From positions 11,320,201-11,384,200 of the forward strand of contig RSEF01000019.1 in NCBI GenBank assembly GCA_003993805.1: a stretch of 64,000 bases of DNA. Direction: 5' to 3'. The position numbers were made by a program, and so were the translations under genes. Positions 33,323 through 47,139 of this stretch are shown here, one piece after another (position 1 is the first letter of the stretch; each line of letters starts with the position of its first letter). Below the pieces are notes generated by a model. The model saw nothing but the letters and a program-made list of their open reading frames with translations. It was not told the DNA's origin and made no database searches. Source of the DNA: Himantopus leucocephalus (lineage: Eukaryota > Chordata > Aves > Charadriiformes > Recurvirostridae).

Positions 33323-36300
33323 TGACATTGTCATGGACTCTCTTCACTGGCATACACAAAAGTCGGTAAGTCATGCTCTCACACGTCACACACTTTGCTC
33401 CTTTTTGGTACCGTTGTGTCCAGTGAAACACACAAACCAAGTAAGTGCAGCATCTTATCACCTGCCAGCTCAGTCTGTACTGAACACACTTGTAAGCCTG
33501 GTGGCATTTTCTGTAATTGGACAGTGCATTGTTGTGGTTCTGTATGTCTCTGGCAGGAACAGAAAGGAAAGTCTGATCACCCTCCGTACAGGCAGTAGCT
33601 GTGCTATGGACCTGCTTGTGCTGATGTAGTGTTTGGAGACTTTCATTTGAACATAGTGATCGTACTCTTGTACAATGACTGGGTTTTGTCATGTGTTTTC
33701 TTGTACAAACGCACACTGCTCTATCTGGTTGACTCTCTTCTTTGAATTAGTCATTGCTCACCAGAACACTGTAAGAAAGATATTCCCCTTTCCTGTTATA
33801 CAAAGATTTTACAACATCACATTCTGTATTTAAAAATATTTTACAGAACAACCCACTTCTGGTGAAATGCAATATTATACAAAAGGTGGATTTGATACTA
33901 TAAAAAATGTTGCCTCAGTGATGTTTCCTTTTGAGCAAAAGAGATGATCAATGTTGAATGCCCCAGTAGTGTATGCTTTGACACATTCACACCATCAGAA
34001 AACAACTGGCACTTGTTACCCATTAACAGGTATGTTTTATACACCTGTACTGTTCAGATACTTTCTTAACACTTAATTGAATTTTTTGGCATAAGTACGT
34101 ATCACAAAGAGAGTAGTATGTGTGACCTAAAGAACACACTTTACAGAAGAGGCTTGGAGAGTGTTGCCCTAAAGTGACAAATTTTATTGCTGTACATTAA
34201 AAAAGGAGGGGGGAAAAAAAAACAAACTCAAACAAACAAGCTCCTGAGAAGGAATCTGATTATGTTTTATTACCAGTGATGGTTGTAGGAATTGTGTTCA
34301 ACAGAGGGTACAAAGAAGGGAATACTCTAGGGATTTGGGGGGCCTGAAGCCCCTGAAGACTTAAATTCAGGAAATTGCTTTGGTCATCTAACAAGAGGAT
34401 GTTTTGTCAAGTGGAAACATTGGTTGCAGTAGAGCCCGCTCAGCTTTACATGTTACGATGAGCTGCTCCGTCTCCATGAGTTGTGCCTTGGCCTGATGTC
34501 ATGTGTGGGGTTCACTGTGTGTTTCACCATCTAGAAATTATTCCAACAGAATTAAGCTGTGACAGTCAGAAGCCTGGGCTGCTTTATTGGCACGGCAGCT
34601 CTACACGCATTAACTCACGCTTGCCTAGAAGAGAGACTTCTGCCATGGGGCGAGGAGGCTCTGGATGCCATTATAGCATCAGAGGTATACAGCTTGTCCT
34701 AAATTAAGTCCACTGTTTAATCCTATTTTCTACCTAAATGTTTGACTCAATACTCGCCTCTGACCAGACACGGAGGGAGTGGACTACACTGGGTGGGGTT
34801 TGCTTTCGGTGACTGGATTTGGAGTTTGCCACTGCTAACAAAGGTGAGTTTTAATTTAGAATCAACCTGTACCTCAGAGTAACCACCTCAGAGAAGTGAA
34901 AGCAGAGGCGAGTGCAGCTTGCTGTTTCCATTTGTGTGTACCACTTGATCGCGGCAGCTCTCTGTAATGCCACCCTCCACAGCTGTCCTAGCAGTATGTA
35001 AGGACGCTGTGGCAGGAGTCCTTTAAATCTTGATATTCCAAGAGGGCACAAAAATACTTAATCTTTGTCATGATGACTCCTGATCGATGGTGACCTGGTG
35101 GCATTTACAGAACACTCTGATCAGTTTGTACCAACCACTGTGTGGAAGCCTTAAATGAAAGGAATATTTCCAAAATACTGTAGCAGTATTTCCAAAAATA
35201 TTGAAATACTGATTCCTGTCAGCTCAAGCAAATGCAAACCTTAAAAGTAAACACTGCTATTCTATAAGCACTTTTCTGAGCTTAGTTACATCCCCACATG
35301 AGCATAAATTCATAAAAATGGGCACCAGTGAGACTTATTTCTCTACTGAGAAACAAAGAAGCACTCGTAGTTCTGGGAAGTGTTGAAACAGCGGACCTCT
35401 GTTGTCTAAACTTTCCTCCTGGTGGTATACTTGGAAGAACTTGGCAAAATCTGTTTTACCTGATGGAGCTCCCCTTTTCAGTCTCCGCAGTACAGTTCAG
35501 GGTACTATGAAACACAGCAGAAGCATTAAGTCCCCTGTCCAGATCTCCCCACCACAAGGAATTGGCAAGTGATGCAGAAAGGACAATCCCGGGCAAACGA
35601 ACCAGGCACTGGACAAAGGAGGGAAAACCCGAGACCATCCCTGTGCAGATACTCCCAGTGCCATGTTGCTTTCCAGCGTGCTGACCCCCTTTTCCCTGAA
35701 CTCTCGACCACAGCCAGACCTGTCCCCGCCTTGCATCAAAACACTCCTGTGCCTGCTGTTACCTGCTCTGTGCTCTGCAGCGTCGGTTCTCTGGGCCAAC
35801 TGCGCGTGGAGACGGTGGGCAGCGGGTGAGGTAGCGAGGACCTGCCAGGGCTGAACTGATTCTCCGTTCAGAACTGCGGCAGGACCTTCTCCCACTGTTC
35901 CTGAGAGACGAGCAGAGCACCTTGTTGCAGCGGTTGCGAAGGCTTTTCCCAGAGGAGCACCATTCCTAGCCCTAACGGTTACACACACAGCAATAAGAGT
36001 AATTGCCCCCACTGTGACGGGCATTGTAGGATAACGATCCCCTTTCCCCGAGCTCTGAGAGCTGCTGAAATGCTGCACTTCATTGCACCTCCCGACAAGA
36101 GCAGTCCTGCTGCTTTACAGCTAATCTTGCAAGTAGCACAAGCGAGAGCTGGAAGCGGTGGCCACAAGGCAGTGGAGCAGGAGACAAGTTGACTCTCAGC
36201 CTCAGCCCTCCCCAAAATGCCAGTGGTGTTTCACAGCACGGCTCTTCCACACACGGAAGCAAAGCGCAGCCACAGGATAACGCTGGCTATGGATGTAGGT

Positions 36301-36591
36301 ACGGATATATCTAGCAATAGATATAAAAACATTCATTTGGTGCCTTCTTTTTTCTTTTATAAAAGCCTTTTATAAATCCATAGTGCTGACACACTGTCGC
36401 AAGCTCAGGATACCAGAGAACATCTCAGGGAAAGAAGGGCAGTCTTTAAAGGACCTTTTTTTTCCTCTGGGAATCCCGATAACAGACAGTAGCTCTGATC
36501 TGGGGTCTCTCCACCTCCCAGTCCTGGTGTGACTTCACACCTGTGTGGTTTTCCTGGCCCCCGAGTCCAGCTGGCAGACCCACCGCTGTGC
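33323..36591. other. P2RX5: Non-coding gap between EMC6 and the P2RX5 3' end
   Basis: The gap lies between the plus-strand EMC6 gene and the minus-strand P2RX5 stop. It should hold the P2RX5 3' UTR. Minus-strand AATAAA hexamers occur at 34583-34588, 34266-34271 and 34183-34188; which one is used is unknown. The longest open frame (minus, 35497-36078) shows no family resemblance and is judged non-coding. Confidence 0.55.
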
Positions 36592-39500
36592 CTAGAGCCC
36601 ACCGAGCTGGTCAGGGCTCTGATTCCCATTCAGCGTAGGGCTAGATAACGATTTCCTGGAACTGGACCTGAGGAAACAAGCAAAGGGGACAGACGAGGCT
36701 ATTTCTCCTTCAGGAGGCAATGTGGGCAAGAGGTTCCCAGCAGACCTGTCACACCTCGCCACAAAGGCCATCACCCTCCGTACAGCTAAAGCCCCACTTC
36801 CCATTTTCATGAGGCTCTGGAGCTGCCCCAGTTCCACCCGTGGTCATTACGGACCGACAGCGCGAGGCCGTTTATAGCCCAGCTGTGACACAGCAGGTTC
36901 CTTTGCTCCCAGCCAACTGCAGCAATGAATTACGGAGGGAGGGAGTAACTTGGCTAAACTCATTTGGAGGAATATAATTTCCTGGAATTGGCCTTTGTTT
37001 GCCATTAATGTTTACTGTGTTCCCGTATCTCCTTCTATTTCTATTACTCATAACAATAAAGCCATTACATTTAAAGACAAAAGCCAAGACCACTTACTTT
37101 ACTTCCTCGTACTTTTTGCCTCGATAAAAGTTACTCTTTTTAATCAGATACAGCAGCACCAGGTCACAAAAGAAAGCTCCCTGCAAATAGAAAGAACTTG
37201 TGTTTGACCTTTAGAGTAGAAGAGGAAGTGTTCTGATCCAGTTAGCAATGAGCGTTAATTAAAGAAGAATAACTTGTAGAAGATGTATTTTCCTTCGTAC
37301 TCCATGTAATCTAAGGGGTATTTAGACTACAAGGTACATTAACAAATGCCTTTAAGACAGGAGACGGGCACACACCTGACGAGCAGAGTAGCAAAAACTC
37401 TGCTGCAGAAGACCCAAACCAACCGTCCCAGTTTATCCTCCCAACAGCTAAATGAGGGAACTGGGCCCCAACACATCCCTTTTAGAAAATGCATTCACTT
37501 ACCGCTCCCATGAGAGCAAGCCCCGAACCGATATTGATAATGGTGGGAATGATGTTAAATTTCCCTGCCTAAAAGAAAAAAGGCCATGAAGAACTCGGTC
37601 AAAGAACAACCCAAGAAACAAACTCGGGGTGCGGTTTTACCCGGGGGAAGCTGCCAGTGCCCGTGGGTGTGTTTTGTCAGCAGCAAGCAGGCCCAACCCC
37701 AGAAGATTTGCAGTGAACGATCTTGGAGGCTAAAGGTCTGCCTGTGTCTCAGATCCAACTGTCCATGGCCGCATTTCTGAGCTTGCGTCATCCCTGGATT
37801 AGGCTTCTTTTTTCTACAGTGCTTGTGCACGGAAAACAAGTCTCTGGGGCATATTTACTACTGTTGGACTCTACATGAACCTGTTTTTCGGTAGAAGAGA
37901 TGCAGACTCATCCATACTCCATCTCCTTTCTTATGTACGGTTAGCTCCACGTGGATGAATAGCAAGAGCCCTTTCCTACGACAAACCAGAGAGGCTGTCC
38001 TCGTCCCAGAGCTGCCCTCCCACTGAGAAATGTCCCCCACCTCTGTTCTCTCCAGGCTCTGACACGCTCTGGCCTGGGACCTCACCTTGCCATTCACCAT
38101 CACATCAAAGCGGATTCCATACGCTTTAATGAGCGTCCGGTAGTCGACCCCCTCAGCATCCCGGTAATATTTGGCAAACCTGGAATACAACAACGATGAT
38201 TTTAACTCCATCATCTGTTTCCCCCCACTAGAACCCATCTGAATTCACCTCTCTCTTCAAGCAGATCCATTCCCCTATCACAAAGAGCTTTAACTTGCCA
38301 TGAGCGTGGCTCCCTCCCTCCACTGAAGCAGCGTGCTTGGCTGGGGCAGCGCCTGGTGCTATCTCACCACCAACCTCCAACGCCTGTGAGTCAAACCAGC
38401 TCAGCCCGACTGCGGTACTGCATCATATTCTGCTCTTTGCTTACCTGAAGTTGTACCCAGAAGAGACTGACTTTTCTGCATACTTGTTATCCAGCCGGCT
38501 AAAAGAATAGTGAGGATTACATTCAGAAGGGGCTTTATCAAGATCACAGTTCCATTCAATCTGAATTCCTATCACACCACCCTTAACGAAAGAGAGAGAC
38601 AGTGTGAGTTTTTTAAGCTTAGTTCAATTAATGTGTCTTCAAATTTGTCAGATCCTTGGGCAAGTTTTCCCCAGGGACAAGAACAGCTGCATTTCTGCTC
38701 AAAGACACGAGCACGCACACTTCTGGATGAGCTAAAAGTTCATGCTTATGGTATTAGGCTCACTACTCTACACCCCCCCCAGCTTTCCCTGCGCTGCCAT
38801 CCTAGGAAGAGGTTTCTCATCCCAAGACATTGATTTCATTAATTTAAGTGGTTGTAACATACTTCAGAGGAGAAGATGCTCTTTCATGCAGGGCTGAGGT
38901 TCACAAGTGCAGAAGCCAGCACAAAGCCTGCACTCTTCTCACCCCGTGCTTCCCGGGATGCCTCAGATCGGCTCCATCTTCCCCCCTGGGCTACACCCAC
39001 CGGGTCGCAGCCTGTTTGGGGCTGCAGCCCCAGACCTCCATGCAGAAACGTGTCCGTTCCCTGCAGGGAAAGCCTCCCGGGCTGTTCTCTGAGCAGAGGA
39101 GCCCCACTGGCCTTCCAGAGTTCTGGGTTTAAATCAATGGTGTAGTAACGTTGAAATTAAACAAAGAAACCTTTCTGGCAGAGCAGCAGTTTGGGCAGCG
39201 CTGAATAACAGATAACTGACCCGACCATCTCTTCCAGAGGACTTACATCGCCCTGCCTCCCGTTCCCTGGGGACAGGATAAATGGGACCAGCGTGACTTT
39301 AAGCGTCAGCATCTCTCCACTGCTCCCTGGACTGGAGGCAGATCCCCGGGCAGTCACCAGTGGCTCTCCTCACGGCCACCCAGCGTGTGGTACAGCCAAC
39401 TGGGAAGCCACACGAGCCTGAGGGGCACTCCTACCTCCAAAGCCATTTCCTGGAAGTCGCTCCCAGCCCACCGGACGATGTTCCCCAGGAGGAAGATGGG

Positions 39501-42500
39501 GCAGTAGGGATGCTCCGTGCTGTAGCGACAGCTCTTCAGGTAGGACTCATTGTCAGTTGCCAGCACATTCATCCTGCATGTAGGGAAGAGGGAAAACCAC
39601 CTTGTGTCCCTCCGCGTGCCCGCACAGCCTATGCCACCAGGACTGCAGAGGCAAGAGACTGCTCCAACACCCCTCATACACAACAGAAATGGCACCTTGC
39701 CACCACCAGCCTTGTCACCCTGCAAGCCTCTCCACCGCTGGCCCAGGGAAAGCAGTCTGCCCACACCAAAATGACCTCCAAGCCAGACGGGGACTAGGCC
39801 AGCTGAATCTGGGCTCAAGAAAGGACTCACATGGAGCGGGTTGCCAGAACGCTCCAGGACCACATGGTTTTCTCAAGAAAAAAAAATAAAGATGCCAGAA
39901 GTATCTAGCTGAGCCGGGGAGAATAGCAAAAGCACACTCCTTTCTGCACTTATTTATTTTGTTCATATTGTAGCAGCAAATGCAAACAAATAATTTTAAA
40001 TTTGCATTTTCCCAGCCTTGTCCAGGCACCTTCATTTTTATGGAAGGGGAGGAATGTCTGGGAGCAAAAGCAGCTCAGGAACCTGACTATGCACTAGCTG
40101 TCAGACACATCCATCTGCCTTAGAAGCTCTGGTGCACCCCATGCTGTAGGAGCCACTGCAGACCTCATTTGGTGGACAGCTTTATCCCTGTTGCTCTCTG
40201 AGAAGCTCTAAGCCCTCATTATCTCCTTGCTCCCACACAGCCTGAAGCCAAAGGCCTCTCCCTGCACCTTACAAGAGGGAATATCCACCTCCCCACCCCA
40301 ACCCTCCGGCAGGAGGAGGACAGTGGAGCAAACTGAGGTTATTGGCTCTGTGATGGAGAGGACAGGGGGATCTCTGAGCACCTGCACTTACTTGGAGAAC
40401 TTAAACTTGGGGAAGCGGATTGAGTTCTTGATGTAAACAGTGAAGTTTTCTGCACTGGCGAGAAGTGGTTTCCTGGAAGAGAAGGGTTTGGTATCTGGTT
40501 TACGTTCATACCCTGCCCACACGTTTAAACGGGAATTGCCCTTTTAGAAACAGGCAGGTTTCATCCCATGGCACTAGGCCAGCCATGCCACTTTCCCCGC
40601 ACTGCCAGCAAGGAGCTGGTGAGGAGCGTGCAGGCTGAGGGAAAGCCCCGAGAGCTGGAAACAGCCCTGGGACAGCCAGTGAGCCAAGCAGCGGGGAGCA
40701 GAGGGCCAGTCCTGCCAGGGGCCATGCAGAGCTCCCTCCAGCGGCCATGCGGAGCTCCCTCCTGCACTGGAACAGCCAGCATTCGAGCGAGGCTGCAAGC
40801 AGAGGAACGCAGAAACCGCCCTGAGTGACACACAAGCCAAGCAACTCAAGCTTAGAAACAGCACAGGATGGCCACGTACTTGGGCTTGGATCTTTTCTCC
40901 ACTGGGCACCAGGCCAGTATCTCACAAGTCCCTCTGATGCTGTCCCTGTCTTTCAAACACCGGCCAGTCTTAACCCCTGCAGGACAGACATCACAGAAAT
41001 AGTCACACACAGCAGCCACCTCCTCTCCGTGCCTACAGGGCACATGAAAAGCAGACGCTTTTCACTGCCACCCCTAAGCCCTCCTCCCTGCTGTGAAAGG
41101 GCCTCTCAGCTGGAACAACCACTCTCTTGTTGCTTCTCTGAGCAGCCTGGGGTGCTCTGGCCCAGCCACCAGAGCTGTGAGCGAGGCGGCAATCTTAATA
41201 AAAGATGGTAAAGAAAAGAGAGTCCTTGCCACTCTCTGTAACCAGAGATCTCTGGGGTTGTAAGCAGGCTGATGCCTCTGAGGGAACCTGCCTCTACCAA
41301 ACACAGAGCAGGAGAAGGGACCCTTCCCTTACCGTTGCCAGCCACCACCGCTTCCCCTGCCGGGCAGTCCTCGTCCTTGTAACACAGGGCATCGGGAATG
41401 CTGACACTCTGCAACGTGGAAGAGGACAGAAGTGAGACCTGCGACAGCACGCGAGACTTGGAGGGGTAAGCAAGCGCTGCTGATGTGGGGCGAGTTTTAG
41501 GATGGTGAACACTGAAAAGGTGCAGCTGAATTGGTAACTACACGTCATGTGCAAACAGCTCAACAGTATCACACCACCAGCAACACCACGGCGCAGCTAC
41601 AATGTCCTGCTTTTGGCCTCCGCTCAGTCTGCAGAGGGACAGGCTGTGGAAAACCCCAGACATCACCTAGCACTCACCAAGACCAAGCAGAGGCCACAGC
41701 ACTTCACCTTAAGAGAGATCTCTCTCTTTGATTTAAGCTATAAGCTCTCTGAGCCCCAAATTACCCGTCCCTTGGCTGCACGCTGGGTTCATGCAGCCGC
41801 TAGAGGACAGCCGTGTCCTGAGCAAGCAAACTGCGCTCTCGGCCTGGGCTACCCCTCTGCTTGTGGTATGGAAAATCAATCACTGCTACATGGAGACAAC
41901 ACTCCCTGGATGGCCAGTGCCCTCCTCCCCAGGCTCCAGCCCATTCTGAACCACGGCTCCACAGACGACATTTCAACACGACATGGAAAGACCTCATGCC
42001 TTCGGCCCGTAAGGCACGTTCTGGAAGGCAGTAAGCACCCTCCCGTGTCCTGAAGGTAATGAAAGCCCTTCCCAGGATGGGGCTCTTAGAAATTCTCCTC
42101 TACCCATAACTAGACTGAGTCACCTCAAAATTGTTTCCCATGGCCTTTTCTGACCCTGAGCAATCACTGTTCTGGTCTCATCTCCAGCTGGGCAGATGTC
42201 CAACACCTTCAACTAAAGTCAGCAAGACTCTACATGATCAGTGCCTCTGGAAATTCAGACAGCTGAACCTTCCAGGTTTGCAGTAACCAGTCTGATTTTC
42301 CCAACTGAGATATTACACTACAGAGAAAAACCGTTCGCCTTCCATCCTTCCTGTGTTCGTTGCTCCCCAGGTGTCCTCTGTCAGTTCTTACCCCCAGTTT
42401 TGTAGGGGTCTGGGGGCCAAGGGGCTCAGTTCTTCCTACCTCAGGACACGTGGCTTGCCTCTGGTTTGGGGTCACAATCAGATTCGTCATGACAAAGAAG

Positions 42501-45500
42501 ACATTTTCACCCTAAAATAAACAAAGTAAGCAGGAAGAGTTAGAAAACCGGTTTTACTCTTAAAGTACCTGTTCCGAGGAGGACACAGTTGTCTGCAGAA
42601 CAGTAACACCTCTCTCTCCTGATGCTTTTCAGACTGAAACACAACAGCGCCCTTTGGCTGGATGTTTGTTTGGATGAGGCTGGTGGGTCTCTGTGGCTTA
42701 ATGGATTCTTCTTCAGAGACTGCATTAATTTGGTGAGCAGGACTGCTGAGCTTTGCCTTGCTGGCTGCTCAGCAAGCACTTCTCCTCCTTTTCCACAAGG
42801 ACACAATGCCTGATCAGGGATCAAAGGCCCTGTCCCAGGGCAGAGCTGTGGGTGTTTGTTCCCAGCCAGGGTCAGGCTGTTACAAGCCCGAGCTCACGGA
42901 GTAAGGCAGCAGGGCACAGCGCAGGAGCAGATTTAGCGCAACACCATGGACATGCGGTAAAACAACACAGAGCACTTCTAGCGTGGCTGTAATAGAGAGA
43001 ATACAGATCCCGTTATCGAGCCATTGGGATGACTGTCCGAGACACGTAGGGAGAGACTTGACTGCATTTTCATCCCTAAAATCCTTATTTCCAACAGTGT
43101 AGTGTTTCCTCTGTATTTAGGCAAAGCCCCGGTGTGCGTGGCTGACTCCTGTGCTGGAGCCTTCCTTTCTTTGCACACTTAGAGCTTCTATTTGGTCCCT
43201 TCCCCACATTCAGCAAGAAGTTAAAATATTTAACTTTTCCCCTGAACGGTTTCCCCGTAACAACCACCCACCAAAGGAAACCACAGGAAAAAACAAGCCT
43301 GAAGACAGTTGTACAGTCAGCAAGGGGGGAGAGAAAGCAGCTTACCACGGCACTGCAGATGGAGGCTGGTTCCCCAGTCAGGAGTGAAATGAATGCTGAA
43401 ATAAACCATGTGCTTCTACCATTTCTGCTCCATACCGTGCACACGTGGGAAAGGGAGGAGAGTCAGCACCAGGCTGCAGCTACAGAAACACGGGCTGTCT
43501 CCTGGCAGCCCCCGGCACTGGGGACCCCGACCCTCCTCGTGCCGAGGGGACACACGTAGCCGTTAGAGCCAGCCCAAGGTCCTGGCGAGAGGCAGGGCAG
43601 CCCCGGGCATCTCGGACAAAAAATCCTCACCCACGACAGGAACCAGCAGTGTGTCGAGCCCTGCCACCTGTAACGCTGGTTGCTTGTGTGAGCGAGCACC
43701 TGGTGATGAAATACCCCATCAGGAGCAAACTCTGGAGCCCGATCCCACAAGGCTGCTCTGAACCACAACAGGGAACAAGACGTTTCTGCAAACTCATCAG
43801 AGAACAAGCCCCAGGCAGCAACGAGTGAAGGATTCACCAGGCGAATCCCTGCTCTACATTCAAACCAACCCCAAAATGCCACTGGTTGAAGCTGAAAGCC
43901 TTATTCTTACGTACAGACAAGTAAATTGTTCAATTTACTGCTTTCTGCCCACTGTCCGCACAAGACCCTGATTTTTCCCTTACGCCGTTCCATGCACATG
44001 TGGTAGACACCAGCAGGGCAAGCACAAACAGCCCCTGGCAAGCACAGCTGGGCAACATCCAACCTGGTGCCAGGCCACATCTGCTGCCGTCTTTTCCCCT
44101 TCAGCATCAGCTCTGCATCTCACTTTGTCCAAGTCAAGGAAGCAGCAAGGCAGGTTTAGCCAGACACGTTTCAAGCAACCCTCATCACTCAAATTGCACC
44201 ACATTTTCTTTCCATCTCCCCCCCACCCACCCGGGCTGCCCCGTGCCTGCCTGCTCTAGCCCAGGAATGGAGGCGAGCAGACACTTTGCTCAGCTGAGCG
44301 GTCCTACTGAAATCCACAGGACTTCTGCTACAAGGTTCTGCTTGCCAAGTAGCATGGACCTTTGCAAGACAGACAAGGCTGCTTTGATATTTGTTGGAAA
44401 CACCTAAGAGAAGGCACAGCATTGCTTTCTTGTAGCCCACCTCCCGCTTAGGGGAAAGGCCCGGGTACCTCACTTCAGCCCTTCCACCAGCAGCCACGCT
44501 GGAAGATGTCTTTCTACCTGAACAGCAGAGACAGTAGCAGTGGGGTGATGCCAACCTGCGGAGGGATGACGTAGTCTGCAACATCCCACAGCCTTTCCCC
44601 CAGCTCCGAGGTGTTGGTGAAGGCTACCCCTTTCAGCTTGGTGATGACAGAGCTCTGGAGGGATGTGTCTGTGTCCTGGTAGCCTTTCTTGACAACAAAC
44701 ACCCACCTGCAAAGACACAGCAGGCAGCGGCATTAGCAAGTGGGGTTGGGGAACAAGTTACCCAGAGAAGATTTACACCAAGGCCAAACACCGTTCAAGG
44801 GCACGTCAAAACATGCCAACGACACCAAACCCTCTGCAACTACTACAAATTTAGAATAAACTCTTTGACACAAGCTGCAACCACCTACAGCACTGGAGAA
44901 AAAGTCAGGACCAAGACACCACACGCAGTGAAAGGGAACCTTCCGCCTCCCTGTCCTGTGCTATGCTCGGCAGCCTCAATGGAAAGAGGGGAGGGCAGGG
45001 GTCTGCGTTCCTCAAGATGAAAAATAATAGAAGCTTTTGCAAGTTGCAGTGAAGTGTGTAGTTGGTTTCACAAATACATGAGTCACTCCCATTTTAGCAG
45101 CCTGCCATGAGGCTGCCAGTCCAGCCACACACCACGGCTGGGGAGATGCAGGTGAACTGAATACCACTAACAGAAATCTGTAGGGAATATTCTCAGCTGG
45201 ATAGAGGATCTGTTGTAAGCCAGTGCGATGGTAACAACCTGAGAGCACCCTGGCCTCTGCGCTGAGCTTCATGCTTCTCACTAGCAGCCCTGGAAAGGCA
45301 GCCCAGGGAAAGGCTTTGCTCACTTCTCCCCGCTGGAAGCAGCAAGAGCTCCATATCACTGTGTGAAAACCTCTCTGGGTTAAATGAAACACCTCCAGCT
45401 TCCCCACAACACTGCCAAATTCACGTGCCAAATCATCCAGAGCCTTGAGAAGCTAAGGGTGGCAGGGCAGGTTTTGGGGGAGGGATGCGGGCTGCATTTG

Positions 45501-47139
45501 CTGGCACAGCTGCCCTTTGCGGTGCGCTGACCTGGAGTGCACTGCTGCACACAGCAGGGAAAGCAGCCATCTCGGGCTGAGCAGCCCTGACGGACGCTGC
45601 CCTTCCCCTGCTACTTGTGACAAACCTGAATAATAACATTCCCCACCCCTGTGAAGTTTCCTACTTCCCATTTTCCCCAAGAACACTGTTTTTCTCTCCC
45701 AGGAGGGCTCAAAAGCAGACCCTTACCTTTTCTGCAGTGAATCGGGGAGGAAACGGTAGCTACGTGCAAGAAACGATGCAGAGGGGTTCGATGCTCACGA
45801 CCCCCGAGCCAGGCTCTGAACAGGTATGGGTACGGAATCAAGCTGTCAGCCATCAGGCTAACGCCGACCACCTCTGCGCTACGCTGGTAGCCCCCAGCCA
45901 CAAAGGAGTCACTGCAGGCGCCATCAGCGACAGTGCCGGAGGGCTGCAGAGGGCAATAGATGCCTAGGGGAAAAAAATAGCCTGCACGGCCCAGACAGTC
46001 TCTGAACACTCACGGTCACTGGTCATGCTATATCCCTCTTGGACGGAGGATGTGTCCTCAGGAACGTTATCTACAGGATTCCTCCTTTAGCAGCTAATAC
46101 ATGCCAGAGTGCTGAGACTTCATCTCTGCCCTGCTAACTAAAGCAGGCTCTGAACTGTACACCTTTCTATAAATAAACCCAGTGTGTAAAAACGACTCTG
46201 CTATATTTAATCAGTGAAAACAGGAGGTGTGAGAAAGGTGAAGGGACTCAGAAGCACAGACAGTGAGGGTAAAGATTTATGAATCACATTCTGCAAAGCC
46301 TCAGAAACTCAGGAAGCGATGGCACAGGCATCACGTAGGCTGGATAATTCCAGGTCTGAGCACTGCTGTGTTCGTTACATGTCAGCCTGACCGCCTTCTT
46401 GCAGAACTGGGCCTTTTCCGAGAGGTGCTGCAGCTATCTCCATGCCAGCTCCCCCTGCTCTGAAATAAACACAAGGCAGCTGACTTTCACGCTGCCTCAG
46501 CCCCCACAATCCTGGCTGCTGCAGCCCACTCCAGCAAAGAAATCCGCCACTTTGTGCTTGGTTCCCTCCCATTTAGACTTGAGCATGTCATGCAGCCGTG
46601 CAGACAAGGCAGGTTTGTCCCAAGGCTCAGCAACCGTGGCCATAAATGCTATTGTTTCTAATGAGTCAGGTGTTAAGGTTTGGCACCATTCCCACCGAAC
46701 ATAAAACAGACATAAAAGCTTAAATAATGCAGTACAAAGCCATAGTGCCGTTTGATCTATTTTTAACCCTACGTTAATCTGGAAGGTAGAGCCGAATCTA
46801 GCAATCCCTAGCAGATGAAAAATCAGATATAAGTCTATTAGACGTTACAAACCCCAGCTGTATAAACAAACATAACTATCTGCATTAAAATCATAGGGCA
46901 TAGCAAGCTGTCACCGTGTGCAGAGTATCCTCATTAACCTTCATCACAAGACAGCAAGCAAACGCAACCGCGGCAGTATGTGAAATGCAGGGTGATCCTT
47001 ACCCCACCAGGTAAGCCAGAATGGAGAGCTGCACCACTCGATAGAGAATCCCCACCTTCTTGTTCTTCGCAATGACGTATTTCTCTGTTTTATAATCAAA
47101 AAGCGACAGAAATAAACCCTTCCAAGCCACCTGCCCCAT
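36592..47139 (-). CDS. P2RX5: P2X purinoceptor 5
   Basis: ATP-gated trimeric cation channel. Twelve coding exons: 47003-47139, 44556-44706, 42440-42511, 41333-41408, 40880-40976, 40392-40472, 39435-39573, 38445-38581, 38086-38179, 37503-37568, 37098-37180, 36592-36667. The total is 1209 bases, giving 402 aa. The N-terminus [20 protein letters not shown] has the conserved TxK site. TM1 is at ~30-50. The ectodomain keeps ten cysteines and the ATP-site motifs [12 protein letters not shown] and [11 protein letters not shown]2 is encoded by exons 10 and 11 (residues 329-365). YEEVK at 374-378 is the YxxxK trafficking motif; its lysine codon is split across the last intron, which supports the final exon. 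That exon adds only a 23-residue serine-rich tail. Confidence 0.94.

Noticed and set aside
35497..36078. 193-codon minus-strand ORF downstream of P2RX5
   Set aside because: No domain or family resemblance, and it lies past the P2RX5 stop in probable 3' UTR.
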